From NCBI GenBank assembly GCA_021324255.1, contig JAJPJL010000137.1:1-34727 (forward strand): 34,727 bases of DNA, given 5' to 3'. Of the stretch, positions 24,709 to 31,581 are shown piece by piece; the first letter of the stretch is position 1, and each line of letters begins with the position of its first letter. Below the pieces are notes generated by a model, which did no database searches, was not told the origin of the DNA, and worked only from the letters and a program-made list of their open reading frames with translations. The position numbers were made by a program, and so were the translations under genes. Source of the stretch: Bacillota bacterium (GTDB lineage Bacteria; Sysuimicrobiota; Sysuimicrobiia; Sysuimicrobiales; Segetimicrobiaceae).

Positions 24709-25950
24709 GTGGCGACGAAGCGAGCAACGGAACGAGCGCGCGCGGCTCGTGGTGACGCGGGCCGGCCGGCAGTACCGGCGGGCCAGGTCCCCGCGGCCCT
24801 GCGCGCCCGGCATACCCGCGATCTCCGCATTCTCGCCGCGATCGCGGAGGCGCTGAACAGCGCCCCGGACGTCCAGCAGGCGCTGGAGCAGACACTCGGC
24901 ATGGTGGCCGAACTGCTGGGCCTGGAAACGGGGTGGGTCTGGCTCCGCGATCCGGAGACCCAGCGTTTCTACAACGCCGCGGCCCGCAACTTGCCGCCGT
25001 TCCTGCGGGAGCCCGTCCGCATGACCGGCCGGTCCTGCTGGTGTCTCGATGAGTTCCGGGCCGGCGACCTCACGCCGAAGAACATCGACGTGATGGAGTG
25101 CAGCCGGCTGCGGCCGGCGGTGCGGCAGCGCGCCACGGAGCTGACGCACGGGCTAGCCTACCACGCGAGCATCCCGCTCTACTTCCAGACCACGCCGCTC
25201 GGCGTCATGAACGTCACCGGGCCGGCCTGGCGCCAACTGACGGCCGACGAGCTGCGCGTGCTCGCGACGATCGCGTATCAAGTCGGCATCGCGATCGAGC
25301 GCGCGCGGCTCGCGGAAAGCATGACCCGGCTGGCCCGCGCGGAGGAACGCGCGCGTCTGGCCCGCGAGATCCACGACACCCTCGCCCAGGCGCTCACCGC
25401 GATCGCCCTGCACCTGGAAGCGGGGGCGCGGCACCTCGCCCGCAACCCCGAGCGTGCCGGGGAGCGGATCCAGCGCGCGCTCGAGATCACGCGACAGAGC
25501 CTCGGCGAGGCCCGACGGTCCATGCTCGAGTTGCGCGGCCCCCTCCCGGCCGGGCGCCCGCTCCCGGAAGCCCTGACGGCGTTGGCGCGAGCCCTGAGCG
25601 CCGATTCCGGCGTGCGCATCCACGTCCGCGTCGCCCCGGCGCCGCCGCTGCCCGCCGGCGTGGAATCCGAGCTGTTCCAGATCGCGCGGGAGGCGCTCAC
25701 CAACGTGGGGCGACACGCCCACGCGAGCGATGCGACCGTGACGTTGGCCGTGCGAGGGCGCCGCGCACGCCTCACCATCCGCGACAATGGCCGCGGGTTC
25801 GCGCCCGAGCGCACGGCGCCGGGACGCGTGGGCCTGGTCGGCATGCGGGAGCGCGTGGAGCTGCTGCGGGGAACCCTCCGCATTCGCAGCGCGCCCGGCC
25901 GCGGCACCTGGGTCAGCGTGTCCGTCCCGCTGGAGGGCTCCCGGCGATGA
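24709..25950 (+). CDS. GAF-domain sensor histidine kinase, NarL/NreB type (HisKA_3)
   Basis: Cytoplasmic sensor kinase, 413 residues from the GTG at 24709; no membrane helix. A helical N-terminus (about 35-60) leads into a GAF domain (about 60-200, including GLETGWVWLRDPETQRFYNA and IPLYFQTTPLGVMNVTGPAW). The HisKA_3 dimerisation helix follows, with phospho-His H222 in EERARLAREIHDTLAQALTA, then a HATPase_c domain: FQIAREALTNVGRHAHA (N box), IRDNGRGFAP (G1), GLVGMRERVELLRG (G2). Within the GAF domain C110, C112 and C131 (CWC...EC) could bind a metal or redox cofactor; this is inference. The stop overlaps the regulator start (ATGA). Confidence 0.93.
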   Translation: MATKRATERARAARGDAGRPAVPAGQVPAALRARHTRDLRILAAIAEALNSAPDVQQALEQTLGMVAELLGLETGWVWLRDPETQRFYNAAARNLPPFLREPVRMTGRSCWCLDEFRAGDLTPKNIDVMECSRLRPAVRQRATELTHGLAYHASIPLYFQTTPLGVMNVTGPAWRQLTADELRVLATIAYQVGIAIERARLAESMTRLARAEERARLAREIHDTLAQALTAIALHLEAGARHLARNPERAGERIQRALEITRQSLGEARRSMLELRGPLPAGRPLPEALTALARALSADSGVRIHVRVAPAPPLPAGVESELFQIAREALTNVGRHAHASDATVTLAVRGRRARLTIRDNGRGFAPERTAPGRVGLVGMRERVELLRGTLRIRSAPGRGTWVSVSVPLEGSRR

Positions 25951-26567
25951 TCCGCGTCCTGCTGGTGGACGACCACCCGGTGGTCCGGGAGGGGATCGAG
26001 GCGATCCTGGAGGACGATCCGGACATCGAGGTCGCCGGGGACGCGGGTTCGGCGGCGGACGCGATCGCCGCGGCCGGCCGCATCCACCCCGATGTGGTGC
26101 TCCTGGACCTCGAGCTGCCCGACATGAACGGCGTCGACGCGATTCCCCGGATCGCCGCCGAGGCGCCGGACGCGCGCGTGATCGTGTTGACCGCGTACGA
26201 TACGGAAGAGCGTGTGCTGGGGGCCGTCCGCGCGGGCGCCCGCGGCTACCTCCTCAAAGGGGCCACCGGCCGGGAGATCACGGCGGCGATCCGGGCCGTC
26301 GCGGCCGGCGGCTCACACCTCGCCCCGCGCGTCGCGGAACAGGTCCTCGGGCAGGTGCGCGCCCCGGGACGGCGCACGTCGCTGACGCCGCGCGAGCGGA
26401 CCGTGCTGCGGCTCGTCGCCGACGGACTGTCGAGCAAGCAGATCGCCAGACGCTTGACGATCACCGAGCGCACGGTGAAGTTCCACGTGGGGTCGATCCT
26501 CAACAAGCTCGGCGCGGAGACCCGGGCCCAGGCGGTCGCGGAAGCGGCGCGCCGCGGGCTTCTCTAA
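25947..26567 (+). CDS. LuxR/NarL-family response regulator
   Basis: DNA-binding partner of the kinase upstream, 206 residues. The receiver domain has the acidic pair D8/D9 (VLLVDDHPVV), phospho-acceptor D54 (VVLLDLELPDMNG), T82 (VIVLTAYD) and K104 (GYLLKGA). The C-terminal LuxR helix-turn-helix (about 145-206) shows LTPRERTVLRLVADGLSSKQ, IARRLTITERTVKFHVGSIL and NKLGAETRAQAV. It starts at the ATG overlapping the kinase stop codon, so the two are made together. The target is unknown; the dyad at 24623-24640 is one candidate. Confidence 0.95.
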   Translation: MIRVLLVDDHPVVREGIEAILEDDPDIEVAGDAGSAADAIAAAGRIHPDVVLLDLELPDMNGVDAIPRIAAEAPDARVIVLTAYDTEERVLGAVRAGARGYLLKGATGREITAAIRAVAAGGSHLAPRVAEQVLGQVRAPGRRTSLTPRERTVLRLVADGLSSKQIARRLTITERTVKFHVGSILNKLGAETRAQAVAEAARRGLL

Positions 26568-26626
26568 CCGCACGCCCGCACCTGTCCGCGCGGCCAGCCC
26601 CTGTCCCCGCCGGCCGGCACGCGCGC

Positions 26627-26657
26627 CGCCCCGCCCATCGCCGGATGCGGCGGGGCG
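26627..26657 (+). terminator. Hairpin between the response regulator and the SDR gene
   Basis: CGCCCCGCC (26627-26635) pairs with GGCGGGGCG (26649-26657), and inside it CATC pairs with GATG around a GCCG loop, with one bulged C. It is a long stable stem about 60 bases after the regulator stop. No T run follows, so termination may be Rho-assisted or partial. Confidence 0.45.
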
Positions 26658-26707
26658 CCTCCCAGGCTCATACTTCCTGGTGACACCCGCATATGGAGGC
26701 GCCACCG

Positions 26708-27463
26708 ATGGAACTCAGAGACTCTGTTGCGCTCATCACCGGCACGTCGCGCGGGCTCGGCTTCGAAGTCGCGCGGGCGTTTGCGAAGCGAGGCGCGCGG
26801 CTCATCGTCACCGCGCGCGACCGCGATGCGCTCGCCCGGGCGGCCGAGATGATTCGCCGGGACGCGGCCGGCGCGGCGCCGCCGGAGGGCCTGCTCGCGA
26901 TCCCGGGCGACGTGGGCGACCCCGACCACGCCGAGCGGCTGGTGCGGGAAGGCCTGCGCCGCTTCGGACAGATCGACATCCTGGTCAACAACGCATCGGC
27001 GCTGGGGCCGAGCCCGATGCCGCCGCTCGCCGATCTCAGCCCCTCGGCGTTGTGGAGCATCTTGCGCGTCAACGTGCTCGCCCCGCACGCGCTCGCGCGG
27101 CTCGTGCTGCCGCCGATGCGGGCCCGCCGGTCGGGGATCATCGTCAACGTGACGTCGGACGCGGGCGTCGAAGCGTACCCCGGGTGGGGCGGCTACGGCG
27201 CGAGCAAGGCGGCGCTGGAGCACCTCTCCCGGGTCCTCGCCGCCGAGCTCGACGGCAGCGGCGTCCGCGTGTACGTCGTCGACCCCGGCGACATGAACAC
27301 GCAGATGCACCGGGAAGCCGAGCCGGGCGTGGACCTCTCGCACCTCCCCGCACCCGCCGCCGTGGCGCCCGCGTTTGTCACGCTCGTCGAGCGCGGGGCC
27401 GCGCCGTTCGGGCGCTTTGTCGCCCGGTGCGTCGAACGCGAGATCGGACGGGTCGCCTCATGA
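26708..27463 (+). CDS. Short-chain dehydrogenase/reductase (SDR)
   Basis: Classical SDR oxidoreductase, 251 residues. The cofactor motif TGTSRGLG (TGxxxGxG) lies near residue 12, followed by the NNAS-type structural motif in ILVNNASALGP and the catalytic Ser in VNVTSDAGV and Tyr/Lys in YGASKAALEHL; VDPGDMNTQM follows the active site as usual. The ATG at 26708 has GGAGG eight bases upstream; an ATG at 26693 lacks a ribosome site. The residue after the first strand suggests NADP(H) preference, but this is not certain. Its stop codon overlaps the start of the QueA-like gene (ATGA), so the two products probably act in one pathway. Substrate unknown. Confidence 0.92.
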   Translation: MELRDSVALITGTSRGLGFEVARAFAKRGARLIVTARDRDALARAAEMIRRDAAGAAPPEGLLAIPGDVGDPDHAERLVREGLRRFGQIDILVNNASALGPSPMPPLADLSPSALWSILRVNVLAPHALARLVLPPMRARRSGIIVNVTSDAGVEAYPGWGGYGASKAALEHLSRVLAAELDGSGVRVYVVDPGDMNTQMHREAEPGVDLSHLPAPAAVAPAFVTLVERGAAPFGRFVARCVEREIGRVAS

Positions 27464-28524
27464 GCGCCCCGACCGCGGCGCTCCTCGAAGCCGGCGGCGC
27501 GCCGGCCCGCGGGGCAGCGGCGCCCGCGTTCGACTTCGCCCTCCCGCCGGCGCTGGAGGCGCAGGAGCCGCCTGAAGCCCGCGGCCTGCGGCGCGACGGG
27601 GTCCGGCTGCTCGTGACACGCCGCCGTGACGGCGCCGTGGCCCATGCCGCGTTTGCCGACCTGCCGCGGTACCTCGCGCCCGGCGACCTGCTCGTCGTCA
27701 ACGACTCGGCGACGATCCCGGCGGCGCTCGCGGCGCGGCGGGCCAACGGCGACCCGGTCGCGCTCCACCTCTCCACGCGCCTCGCGGCGGGGTTGTGGGT
27801 CGTGGAGCCGCGCGCCATCCGCGCTGGCTCCGGCGAGACGCTGGACTTGCCGGGCGGGGCGCAGGCGCGCCTGCTGGTGCCGTATCCGGGATCCACGCGG
27901 CTCTGGATCGCCCGGCTGGACCTGCGGGCGCCGTGGCTCGAGTACCTGCGGAGCCACGGCCGGCCGATCGCCTACCCGTATGTTCGCGGACGGTGGCCGC
28001 TCGAGATGTACCAAACGGTCTACGCGCGGAATCCCGGATCCGCGGAGATGCCCTCCGCCGGCCGCCCGTTCACGCACGAGGTGCTCGCCGGCGCCGCGCA
28101 GCGGGGCATCGGCCTCGCGCGCATCACGCTGCACGCCGGCGTGGCCAGTCCCGAGCGCGACGAGCCGCCCATCGAGGAATGGTACTCGGTGCCCCCGGAG
28201 ACGGCGCGCGCCGTGGCGGCCGCGCGGCGGCGCGGGCGGCGCGTTGTCGCCGTCGGCACTACCGTGGTGCGCGCGCTGGAGAGCGCCCTCGCCCCGTCCG
28301 GCGAGGTGATCGCGGCCGCGGGGTGGACCGACCTCGTGGTGACCCCGGCGCGCGGCGTGCGAGCCGTCGACGCCCTCCTGACGGGCTTTCACGAGCCGCG
28401 GGCGTCCCACCTCGCCATGCTCGAGGCCTTCGCCGACCGCGCCCATCTCGAAGCGGCGTACCGCGCCGCGCTCGACGGCGCCTACCTCTGGCACGAGTTC
28501 GGCGACGTCCACCTGATTCTCTAG
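27460..28524 (+). CDS. QueA-like protein (S-adenosylmethionine:tRNA ribosyltransferase-isomerase family), diverged
   Basis: QueA transfers and isomerises the ribosyl group of SAM onto preQ1 in tRNA. This 354-residue protein has the fold outline: FDFALPPALEAQEPPEARG, LPRYLAPGDLLVVNDSATIP (family LRPGDLLVlNdTrViP), YPYVRGRWPLEMYQTVYA, then the C-terminal VVAVGTTVVRALES and VDALLTGFHEPRASHLAML (family VGTTsvRtLES, LiTNFHlP.StLlmL). Conserved QueA blocks are altered: HVG.GTF reads HAGVASPE, and the end SYGDAMLI reads EFGDVHLI. About 20 extra residues precede the core. It starts inside the SDR stop codon; no tgt, queG or other queuosine gene is near. It may have a different substrate from true QueA. 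Confidence 0.82.
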   Translation: MSAPTAALLEAGGAPARGAAAPAFDFALPPALEAQEPPEARGLRRDGVRLLVTRRRDGAVAHAAFADLPRYLAPGDLLVVNDSATIPAALAARRANGDPVALHLSTRLAAGLWVVEPRAIRAGSGETLDLPGGAQARLLVPYPGSTRLWIARLDLRAPWLEYLRSHGRPIAYPYVRGRWPLEMYQTVYARNPGSAEMPSAGRPFTHEVLAGAAQRGIGLARITLHAGVASPERDEPPIEEWYSVPPETARAVAAARRRGRRVVAVGTTVVRALESALAPSGEVIAAAGWTDLVVTPARGVRAVDALLTGFHEPRASHLAMLEAFADRAHLEAAYRAALDGAYLWHEFGDVHLIL

Positions 28525-28537
28525 GGGCGGTGGTGCG

Positions 28538-29830
28538 CTACGGTGCGGCGGGCTGCTGCTGCGGTGCGGGGGACGGAAGCGTGATGCGCACCTTGGTGAT
28601 GCGCTGCCCCAGGGTCCGTTCCACGCGAAGCTCGGCGCCGCCGGCCGTGAGGATCTCGCCCTGCTGCGGGACGCGTCCGAGCAGCTCGTAGATCAGCCCG
28701 GCGACGGTATCCACGTCGACGTTCTCGTCCGGCAACGCCAGCCCCAGCGCCTCGTTCACCTCGTGGATGTGCGTGCGTCCGCTGACGACGGCCGTGCGGT
28801 CGTCCACGAGGTGGATCGGTTTTTCCTCCAGGTCGTATTCGTCCTGGATCTCGCCCACGATCTCCTCGACGAGGTCCTCCATCGTCAGCAACCCGGCCGT
28901 CCCGCCGTACTCGTCGAGCACGATCGCCATGGAGACCTTTTTCCGCTGCATTTCCCGGAACAGCTCGTCCACCTTCTTCGTTTCCGGCACGAAGAACGCC
29001 GGGCGCAACACGTCCAGCACCGGCCGGTCGTGCTTCCCCTCGCGCAGGGGGACGAGGAGGTCCCGCACGTACACGACGCCGGTGATATGGTCCGTATTGC
29101 CTTCGTAGACCGGAAGCCGCGAGTGCCCGTGCTCGATCATGAGCACGAGCGCCTGATCGATCGTGGCGGACGCCGGGACGCCGACGATGTCGATCCGGGG
29201 CCGCATCACCTCGCGCACGACGGTGTCGCCGAACTCGAAGATGGAGTGGATCATCTCGCGCTCCCGTTCCTCGATCACGCCCTCCTCCTCCCCGACTTGC
29301 ACCAGAAACCGCAGCTGCTCCTCGGTCACGAGCGGAGGCCGGCTGGTGATGGGCGCGCCGAACGGCCGGATCAGCACCGTCGCCGCCAGGGAGAGGACGC
29401 GGTTCAACGGGGCCAGCACGCGGCCGATGGTGCGCACCGGCTCCGCCACCCAGAGCGCCAGACGGTCGGCGTGGCGCGCGGCGAGGGTCTTGGGCCCGAT
29501 CTCGGACACGACGAGCACGAGCAGCGTCACGCCGACAAAGGCGATCCACTCGCCGTGCCGGCCCGCGAGCGAAATGGCGATCGACGTCGCCAGCACCGAG
29601 GCGCCCACGTCCGCGATCGTGTTGCCGACGAGCAGCGTCGTCAACAGATCCGCCGGGGCTTCGAGCAGGCGGTGCGCCACGCCGGCCCGACGGTCGCCGC
29701 GGTCGCGGAGGCGCCGGAGCGTCATGCGGTTCGAAGCAAAGAGCGCGGTCTCGGACGCGCTGAAAAACGCGCCGAAGAGGATGAGCAACGCAAGCACTGC
29801 AACCCACAAGGCGGACGGCGACCGCGTCAC
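28538..29830 (-). CDS. CNNM/CorC-family membrane protein with CBS domains (hemolysin C-like)
   Basis: Integral membrane protein of the DUF21-CBS-CorC_HlyC architecture, 430 residues, related to Mg2+/Co2+ export proteins (CorB/MpfA/CNNM). The DUF21 membrane domain (about 1-190) has FGAFFSASETALFASNRMTL, LLVGNTIADVGASVLATSIA and VLVVSEIGPKTLAARHADRL. The helix EEEGVIEEREREMIHSIFEF leads into paired CBS domains (VMRPRIDIVGV, HSRLPVYEGNTDHITGVVY; SMAIVLDEYGGTAGLLTMED). The C-terminal CorC_HlyC domain includes VSGRTHIHEVNEALGL. It starts at GTG 29830 with a promoter-like site upstream. The gene converges on the QueA-like gene with 13 bases between. Confidence 0.93.
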   Translation of the reverse strand: MTRSPSALWVAVLALLILFGAFFSASETALFASNRMTLRRLRDRGDRRAGVAHRLLEAPADLLTTLLVGNTIADVGASVLATSIAISLAGRHGEWIAFVGVTLLVLVVSEIGPKTLAARHADRLALWVAEPVRTIGRVLAPLNRVLSLAATVLIRPFGAPITSRPPLVTEEQLRFLVQVGEEEGVIEEREREMIHSIFEFGDTVVREVMRPRIDIVGVPASATIDQALVLMIEHGHSRLPVYEGNTDHITGVVYVRDLLVPLREGKHDRPVLDVLRPAFFVPETKKVDELFREMQRKKVSMAIVLDEYGGTAGLLTMEDLVEEIVGEIQDEYDLEEKPIHLVDDRTAVVSGRTHIHEVNEALGLALPDENVDVDTVAGLIYELLGRVPQQGEILTAGGAELRVERTLGQRITKVRITLPSPAPQQQPAAP

Positions 29831-29913
29831 AGGAACGTCCTACCCTTCCCGCGTGGGGCGCGCGCCGCGCGCCGGCTCGACCAACAATGCGTCCGCCATC
29901 GGCCTTCGTGTTA

Positions 29914-29922
29914 TTTATACCA
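29914..29922 (-). promoter_or_regulatory. Extended -10 promoter candidate for the CorC-family gene
   Basis: On the minus strand the sequence reads TGG-TATAAA, close to the extended -10 consensus TGN-TATAAT, within the only A+T-rich stretch between dgkA and the CorC-family gene. The start of transcription would fall near 29907, giving a leader of about 77 bases. No -35 match is seen, which is usual for extended -10 promoters. Confidence 0.5.
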
Positions 29923-29975
29923 TACCCAGGGAGCCGGGCCCCGGGCGGCGATGAGCCCCTAGACCCCCGGAGGCC

Positions 29976-30461
29976 CTACGGCGCCCCCGGACCGCGCGTG
30001 GCGCCGCCGCTCCGCACCGCGCCGGCCGCGAGCACCGTCAGGCACCCTAAGGCGACGAGCGCGGCGATCCCGCGATCGATCACGGCCGCCCGCATCCCCA
30101 CGTGACGCCCCAGCACCAGCGCCCCCGCGGATGCGGCCATGACGGCCGCGACCAGCACCGAGGCGGCGGCGGCGTTCTTGATCGCCGCCGCCGCGGGGCT
30201 CACGTCCGCCGAGACCGTGTCCACGAGCCGTTCGATCGCGGTATTGAGGAGCTCGGCCGAAAGCACGAGCCCGATGGCGAGCGCGAACACGGCCAGCTCG
30301 ACGCCGGTCGCGCCGGCCGCGACCCCCGCGCCGAGCGCCAGGATCGCCACCATGAGATGCGCCCGCATGTGGGGCTCCGCGCGCGCGGCCGCGCGCAGGC
30401 CGTGCCAGGCGAAGGTCACGGATGCGGTAAAGGACCGCGGCCGCCGCGCGTGCGAGCCCAC
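29976..30461 (-). CDS. dgkA: Diacylglycerol/undecaprenol kinase (DgkA family)
   Basis: Small integral-membrane lipid kinase, 161 residues; in Gram-positive relatives the substrate is undecaprenol, recycling the cell-wall carrier lipid. FTASVTFAWHGLRAAARAEP is the N-terminal amphipathic start (family F..A..G...a...e.N). The active-site helix carries ELLNTAIERLVDTV (E70, N73, E77). The next block reads IKNAAAASVLVAA, where the family normally has K-D (aKD.aa.aVL), so D is replaced by N96. Three membrane helices, plus an extra helix at the C-terminus (about 130-150). The GTG start lies one base after the ybeY stop. Confidence 0.88.
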   Translation of the reverse strand: MGSHARRPRSFTASVTFAWHGLRAAARAEPHMRAHLMVAILALGAGVAAGATGVELAVFALAIGLVLSAELLNTAIERLVDTVSADVSPAAAAIKNAAAASVLVAAVMAASAGALVLGRHVGMRAAVIDRGIAALVALGCLTVLAAGAVRSGGATRGPGAP

Positions 30462-30462
30462 G

Positions 30463-30918
30463 TCAGCGGGCGTCGCGCGCGGAGGTGCCGAGGAGGTGTT
30501 CGAGCAGCGACTTTTGCCTGGACCACATGGCCGACGCGCCGGCCTCGGTCTCGTCCTCGTACCCCAGCAAGTGCAGCACCCCGTGGATGGCGAGGAGCGC
30601 CAGCTCGCGGCGCAGCGGATGCCGGAACTGCCGCGCCTGCTCGCGGGCGCGCTCGACGGAGATGACGACGTCCCCGAGCGCGGGCTCCGCGGAGTCGTCG
30701 CGCTCCGGCTCCATGGGAAAAGCCAGCACGTCGGTCGCCTGATCGACGCCGCGGTACTCGCGGTTCAGCACGCGGATGTACGCGTCATCGACGAGCGCCA
30801 CGCTCACGTCGGGGACATCGCGGCGTCCCTCGAGGCGCAACACCTCGCAGACAATCTCCCGGATGAAGTTCGGCTCGACGGTGATCTTGTGCTGCAGGTT
30901 GGTGACCCACACATCCAT
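30463..30918 (-). CDS. ybeY: Endoribonuclease YbeY (rRNA maturation factor)
   Basis: Metal-dependent single-strand endoribonuclease acting in 16S rRNA 3' processing and ribosome quality control, 151 residues. Seen: VSVALVDDAYIRVLNREYRG, DQATDVLAFPM (family ..TDVLSFP), ALGDVVISVERAREQARQF (family lGDI.Is...a..QA), and the metal site IHGVLHLLGYEDETEAG. The family motif is HGxLHLxGYDH; the third His ligand is Asp here (GYED). Start ATG at 30918. It directly precedes dgkA, an arrangement common in Firmicutes. Confidence 0.93.
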   Translation of the reverse strand: MDVWVTNLQHKITVEPNFIREIVCEVLRLEGRRDVPDVSVALVDDAYIRVLNREYRGVDQATDVLAFPMEPERDDSAEPALGDVVISVERAREQARQFRHPLRRELALLAIHGVLHLLGYEDETEAGASAMWSRQKSLLEHLLGTSARDAR

Positions 30919-31012
30919 TGGCCGTGCGCCTCAGCGAGCGACACCGAGCGATGACATCGCGGGGAGGTTCGGCTCACGGCGAGAGGACACCTTCCACACC
31001 GCCCGCCGCCCG

Positions 31013-31071
31013 TGTGCGCAGCGCACATCGCGGCGCCGGACGGCGCCCTCGACCGCCCGGGCTACCCGGGC
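31013..31071 (-). terminator. Three hairpins at the end of argR
   Basis: Three inverted repeats follow one another: GCCCGGG-CTA-CCCGGGC (31055-31071), whose loop is the argR stop codon; GGCGCC-GGAC-GGCGCC (31032-31047); and TGTGCGC-A-GCGCACA (31013-31027). Together they fill the 3' end of the arg operon and the gap to ybeY (which otherwise, 30919-31012, shows nothing clear). No T run is present. They probably end or stabilise the arg transcript. Confidence 0.5.
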
Positions 31072-31577
31072 ATCCGCCCGTCCATGAGGTCCCGCAGACG
31101 GCGGAGCACGCGATCGCGCATCGCCCGGCGGCGTGGCACCACGAGAATCGTATCGTCGCCGGCCACGGTGCCGACGACGTCGTCCCACTGCATCTCGTCG
31201 ATCGCCGCGGCGACCGCGTTCGCGCGGCCGGTGAGCGTGTGGACGACCACCAGCTCTTCGCCCGTGTCGGCGGACAGGACGTACTCCGTCACCGCGTGCT
31301 GCAGGCGGCGCAGCACGTCGGCGGGCGAGGGTTTCTCGGGCGCGACGTAGTGCGACCGGCCGTCGGTCCACGGCACCTTCACCAGGCCCATCCGCTTGAT
31401 GTCGCGGGACACCGTGGCCTGCGTGACCGCGAGCCCCTGGCGCCGGAGCAGATCGACCAGCTCCTCCTGGGTTTCCACGGGACGTTGGGCGAGGATGTCG
31501 CGGATCCGGCGCTCGCGCTCGGCCCGCGTGGAGTCGCGTCCGCCGGCGGGCCCCGGGGCGGCTCGGGGGCGCGCCAT
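31062..31577 (-). CDS. argR: Arginine repressor
   Basis: Arginine-sensing hexameric repressor of arginine biosynthesis genes, 171 residues. The winged-helix DNA-binding part (about 18-85) has RIRDILAQRPVETQEELVDL and VTQATVSRDIKRMGLVKVP (family ..T.aTvSRDI.el.l.kv). The C-terminal arginine-binding core includes YVLSADTGEELVVVHTLTGR, ANAVAAAIDEM and VVGTVAGDDTILVVPR (GT.aGDDTi). It begins with about 17 residues of low-complexity sequence. It is the last gene of the arg operon, four bases after argH, so it is probably autoregulated. ARG-box operators would lie upstream of the operon, outside the window. Confidence 0.95.
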   Translation of the reverse strand: MARPRAAPGPAGGRDSTRAERERRIRDILAQRPVETQEELVDLLRRQGLAVTQATVSRDIKRMGLVKVPWTDGRSHYVAPEKPSPADVLRRLQHAVTEYVLSADTGEELVVVHTLTGRANAVAAAIDEMQWDDVVGTVAGDDTILVVPRRRAMRDRVLRRLRDLMDGRMPG

Positions 31578-31581
31578 CAGC

